From assembly GCA_024653985.1 (NCBI GenBank), contig JANLIS010000088.1, forward strand, positions 1 to 7,199: a stretch of DNA of 7,199 nucleotides, in the 5' to 3' direction. The position numbers and the translations under genes were made by a program. The stretch's first letter is position 1, and every line of letters begins with the position of its first letter. Below the pieces are notes generated by a model. The model did not search any database, was not told the origin of the DNA, and was given only the letters and a program-made list of their open reading frames with translations. Shown here piece by piece: positions 5,518-7,199 of this stretch. This DNA comes from Candidatus Roizmanbacteria bacterium (GTDB lineage: Bacteria > Patescibacteriota > Microgenomatia > UBA1406 > GWC2-37-13).

Positions 5518-6015
5518 TTAATTAACGTTTGCTTTAACTTTAAATACTAATTTTGAATTTTCTGGATCATTGGTGCTGATATAAACTTCTCTTTCGATAA
5601 TTCCGTAAACAGGCATGATAGAAGGTCTGTAAGTAACTCTGACTGTCGCTTCTTTTCCTGGTAATACTTCTCCTGCAAAATCTGATATGTTATGCATTCC
5701 AAAAAGTTCAGATTCTTTCCCATCAATTATAATTTGGCCAAAAGTGCAGTTGCAGCTTGAAGAAACATTGCTTATCTGTAGTGTTTTTTGACCAATATTT
5801 TTTATTTTGAAGTCGGCCGATTTATCATCCGACACTTTCATTTTTCCTAAATCGAAATAGGTTATTTTAGCCTGAATCTTTGGTCTTTCTTTATCAGAAA
5901 TCGAATACGAAATGATCGCCGGTTGCGGTTTTTGACCATTAAATAAGAAATAATAGCTTCCAATAACCACCACTAATGAAAAAATAATTAGACCTATTAC
6001 TAGTGTTTTTGACAT
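5518..6015 (-). CDS. Membrane-anchored DUF1573 protein with SCNCT motif
   Basis: The protein has 165 residues. An N-terminal membrane anchor (about 5-25) is followed by an Ig-like beta domain (about 50-165) with DUF1573 hallmarks: the stretch DLGKMKVSDDKSADFKIKN, the motif S-S-S-C88-N-C90-T, and the later strand pattern PGKEATVRVTYRP, ending in STNDPENSKLVFKVKA. DUF1573 proteins are widespread exported proteins of unclear function. A Met-His pair in FGMHN (106-110), together with C88/C90, could form a copper site, but this is speculation. The ATG at 6015 lies 4 nt after the csoR stop, and the weak Shine-Dalgarno AAAGGAAA sits in the last csoR codons, which indicates coupling. The following ccdA may serve to keep C88 and C90 reduced. 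Family call is confident; role unknown. Confidence 0.85.
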   Translation of the reverse strand: MSKTLVIGLIIFSLVVVIGSYYFLFNGQKPQPAIISYSISDKERPKIQAKITYFDLGKMKVSDDKSADFKIKNIGQKTLQISNVSSSCNCTFGQIIIDGKESELFGMHNISDFAGEVLPGKEATVRVTYRPSIMPVYGIIEREVYISTNDPENSKLVFKVKANVN

Positions 6016-6019
6016 ATAT

Positions 6020-6280
6020 TTATTTCCTTTTAAATACTTCCATTACTTCCTTTACCTTCTCATCAATATCTTTTCCACTTTCCATTGACTCACGAACGCA
6101 TGTTTTTAAGTGATTTTCTAGTATTAATTCAGAGACTTTTTCTAAGGAACTTGTCACCGCCTGTGTCTGTTGAATGACATTTAAGCAATATTCATCGTTC
6201 TCTAGCATCTTAATTACCTTTTCCAAATGTCCTTTTGCTATCTTTAATCGATGTAAGACTTTATTGTTCTGTTCTCCCAT
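6020..6280 (-). CDS. csoR: Copper-sensing transcriptional repressor CsoR
   Basis: This 86-residue all-helical repressor of the CsoR/RcnR family has the family start (LHRLKIAKGHLEKVIKMLE) and all three Cu(I) ligands: C32 (in EYCLNV), H57 and C61 (in ENHLKTC). The spacing of 25 and 4 residues equals Cys36/His61/Cys65 of Mycobacterium tuberculosis CsoR. Y31 just before the first Cys also matches that protein. This fits a Cu(I) sensor rather than a formaldehyde, sulfide or nickel sensor of the family. Apo-CsoR binds DNA and copper releases it. Its promoter holds a 19-bp palindrome with a C7 core, so it probably represses itself and the downstream DUF1573-ccdA-cupredoxin-copA genes. The ATG at 6280 has no Shine-Dalgarno; its leader, about 60 nt long, holds AATTAGAA repeats. 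Confidence 0.93.
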   Translation of the reverse strand: MGEQNNKVLHRLKIAKGHLEKVIKMLENDEYCLNVIQQTQAVTSSLEKVSELILENHLKTCVRESMESGKDIDEKVKEVMEVFKRK

Positions 6281-6291
6281 GCTTTTGTATT

Positions 6292-6325
6292 ATTTAGAAA
6301 TTAGTAATTAGAAATTAGAAATTTT
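6292..6325. repeat. AATTAGAA-type tandem repeat in the csoR leader
   Basis: The plus strand shows a run of TTAGAAA, TTAGTAA, TTAGAAA, TTAGAAA units, a 7-bp period. The 20 bp at 6306-6325 recur as an exact reverse complement at 5387-5406 before ccdA. The run lies between the CsoR operator and the csoR start, so it is in the transcribed leader. Confidence 0.75.
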
Positions 6326-6336
6326 GTATTTTACTA

Positions 6337-6355
6337 TATCCTCCCCCCCAGGATA
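6337..6355. promoter_or_regulatory. CsoR operator
   Basis: TATCCTCCCCCCCAGGATA is a perfect inverted repeat with 6-bp arms (TATCCT/AGGATA) around seven C. CsoR-family operators are known as G/C-tract sequences flanked by AT-rich inverted repeats, which fits. It lies between the csoR start and the -35 box of the csoR promoter, and its distal arm is the -10 box itself. Confidence 0.8.
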
Positions 6356-6378
6356 CAAAAGAAAAATATATTTGTCAA
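6350..6378 (-). promoter_or_regulatory. Promoter of the csoR-copA operon
   Basis: On the minus strand, a perfect TTGACA (6378-6373) and TATCCT (6355-6350) are separated by exactly 17 nt. The -10 box is the first arm of the CsoR palindrome, and transcription would begin within or just after the G-tract. This is a textbook position for repression by apo-CsoR. Confidence 0.7.
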
Positions 6379-6394
6379 GTAGTAGTACCTACTG

Positions 6395-6423
6395 TTGATT
6401 TCTTCTAATTACTCATTCATAAT
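6395..6423 (+). promoter_or_regulatory. Promoter of the secreted four-Cys protein gene
   Basis: TTGATT (6395-6400) and CATAAT (6418-6423) are 17 nt apart. The ATG follows 7 nt after the -10 box, so the transcript would be leaderless, as proposed for blaI and the CxxC membrane protein. The CsoR palindrome ends 40 bp upstream of the -35 box, so copper control of this promoter is uncertain. Confidence 0.5.
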
Positions 6424-6430
6424 AATTTTG

Positions 6431-6949
6431 ATGAAGAAAAACGGTTTTGTACCAATCATTATTTTAATAATTGCAATTTTGGGAGCGGTTGGATATTTTA
6501 GCTACAAAGGCTTTCCATTAAAAAAGCAACTAACAAATAATCCTTCATCTTCCCCATCGGCTGTTTCTAGTCCCATGCCAACTCCTTTTCCTGAAAACTT
6601 GAAGGACATATCATTGGAAAAATATTTAAAGAACACGTTGTCTGCCTGTGTTGAATATTTTGGCGAGAATAAATGTGATGAAACTAAAAATTATGCAGTC
6701 ATACAAATTATTAACAAAAATTACGCATACGGTGGATTTGGCAATGACCAAGTAGGTTTTCAATTTGCCGCAATTAAAATAAACGGCGTTTGGACAAAAT
6801 ATTATACTGGCGGTGGAGGAATACCGGATTGTAGCGAAATTAGTAATTTACCCCCAGGGGTTTTTGGTGAGGATATTCTTAATGCTTGTTTTGACGGAAA
6901 ACAGACAATAGTAAAAACTACAGGAAAGTCTATTAACGAAAGCCAATAA
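6431..6949 (+). CDS. Secreted or membrane-anchored protein of unknown function with four Cys
   Basis: The protein has 172 residues from the ATG at 6431. In-frame TTG codons at 6395 and 6428 are possible but the first falls on the -35 box. The N-terminus, MKKNGFVPIIILIIAILGAV, is a signal anchor of a style common in Candidate Phyla Radiation proteins. A Ser/Pro/Thr linker (about 38-54) follows, then a folded domain (about 58-165). The domain has four Cys (73, 82, 134, 153), enough for two disulfides, and the segment GGGGIPDCSEISNLPPGVFGEDILNACF at the end. I recall similar P-x-C...P...C endings in other small candidate-phylum proteins but cannot name the family. It is divergent from csoR and shares only the intergenic region. 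No enzyme motif is visible. The gene call is firm; the function is unknown. Confidence 0.8.
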   Translation: MKKNGFVPIIILIIAILGAVGYFSYKGFPLKKQLTNNPSSSPSAVSSPMPTPFPENLKDISLEKYLKNTLSACVEYFGENKCDETKNYAVIQIINKNYAYGGFGNDQVGFQFAAIKINGVWTKYYTGGGGIPDCSEISNLPPGVFGEDILNACFDGKQTIVKTTGKSINESQ

Positions 6950-6988
6950 ATAAATGAAAAAAATGGCTTAGAAAACTCCCACTTACCC

Positions 6989-7019
6989 AAAAATTGATTA
7001 GAATAATCTAAAACCAATT
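6989..7019 (-). terminator. Possible AT-rich terminator hairpin after the RDD gene
   Basis: Read on the minus strand just after the stop at 7022: AATTG, GTT, TTAGA, loop TTAT, TCTAA, T, CAATT, then T residues to 6989. The stem is two 5-bp helices with an uneven internal loop, followed by a T-run. It is AT-rich and weak, but its position directly after the stop supports a terminator role. Confidence 0.35.
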
Positions 7020-7021
7020 AA

Positions 7022-7199
7022 TTAAAATCCTGCTTTCACCACAATTGTATGAGCTAATTTATCTCCAACCCTTTGTTTTTTGTTGGAGTTGGCAATGGAT
7101 ATTACTCCAACGATGTAAAACAAAGGAAGCGTATCAATAACTCTGGCAAAATTCCTAATAAGAGATTCCTTAAAACTTATTTTTTGACCATCTTCTTTC
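7022..7199 (-). CDS. RDD-family membrane protein, C-terminal part (runs off window)
   Basis: The minus strand from 7198 holds 58 codons and a TAA stop at 7024-7022. The peptide KEDGQKISFKESLIRNFARVID, a hydrophobic segment (TLPLFYIVGVISI), then NKKQRVGDKLAHTIVVK, matches the C-terminal third of RDD-domain proteins, where the pattern R-x-G-D-x-x-A-x-T-x-V-V closes the domain. RDD proteins are small membrane proteins, some linked to ion or osmolyte handling. Start and N-terminus lie beyond the window. It converges with the plus-strand gene ending at 6949, so it is not part of the copper operon in front of it. Family call is from this motif only. Confidence 0.75.
   Translation of the reverse strand, partial: KEDGQKISFKESLIRNFARVIDTLPLFYIVGVISIANSNKKQRVGDKLAHTIVVKAGF

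Noticed and set aside
6379..6393. GTAGTAGTACCTACT as a third BlaI operator
   Set aside because: The arms are only 5 bp (AGTAG/CTACT) and lack the TACA/TGTA core, so it does not fit the 7-3-7 pattern.
6802..7017. Minus-strand open frame of 71 codons
   Set aside because: It is antisense to the end of the secreted four-Cys gene and crosses the terminator hairpin; the sequence is low in features.

Overview
The window is AT-rich and densely packed, with ten genes of which two are cut by the window edges. Apart from one plus-strand gene, everything reads on the minus strand. The style suggests a small-genome bacterium of the Candidate Phyla Radiation, with Microgenomates-like lineages as my best guess. 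The reasons are short gaps, almost no Shine-Dalgarno sequences, promoters sitting directly on start codons, the N-terminus of the secreted protein at 6431, and short interspersed repeats that even enter coding sequence. TGA is used as a stop (gene at 397-1200), so the glycine-TGA code of Gracilibacteria/Absconditabacteria is unlikely. The lineage is an inference from style, not a proof.

Right part (minus strand, read from about 6378 down to 1629): a copper-handling operon. It starts with csoR, a copper-sensing repressor with all three Cu(I) ligands. Its promoter contains a 19-bp palindrome with a C7 core, a convincing CsoR operator. Then follow a membrane-anchored DUF1573 protein, a CcdA/DsbD-type thiol-electron transporter, a membrane-anchored cupredoxin, the Cu(I) P1B-type ATPase copA, a possible 12-codon Cys/His micro-ORF, and a small membrane protein with a His-rich linker and a SHOCT tail. 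The likely logic is that cytosolic copper releases CsoR, CopA exports copper, and the surface proteins bind copper or keep the exported thiols reduced.

Left part (minus strand, 1602 down to 1): a second regulatory unit. A BlaI-family repressor overlaps a short M56 (BlaR1-type) membrane metalloprotease. After the protease comes a membrane protein with a CxxC in a hydrophobic helix, cut by the window edge. Both the blaI promoter and the promoter of that membrane protein carry a perfect 7-3-7 palindrome (TRCTACA-N3-TGTAGYA). Each lies at the same place over the -10 box, and each -10 is exactly 9 nt from the ATG. The protease has no beta-lactam sensor domain. It ends instead in a short, probably external tail with three Cys and one His. 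I infer a BlaI/M56 circuit tuned to an external metal or redox signal, next to a CsoR circuit that senses cytosolic copper. This is the most interesting part of the window.

Right edge: a divergent plus-strand gene encodes an anchored, secreted four-cysteine protein of unknown function. A convergent gene at the very edge encodes the C-terminus of an RDD-family membrane protein, with a possible terminator hairpin between them. No RNA genes, CRISPR arrays or transposases were seen.
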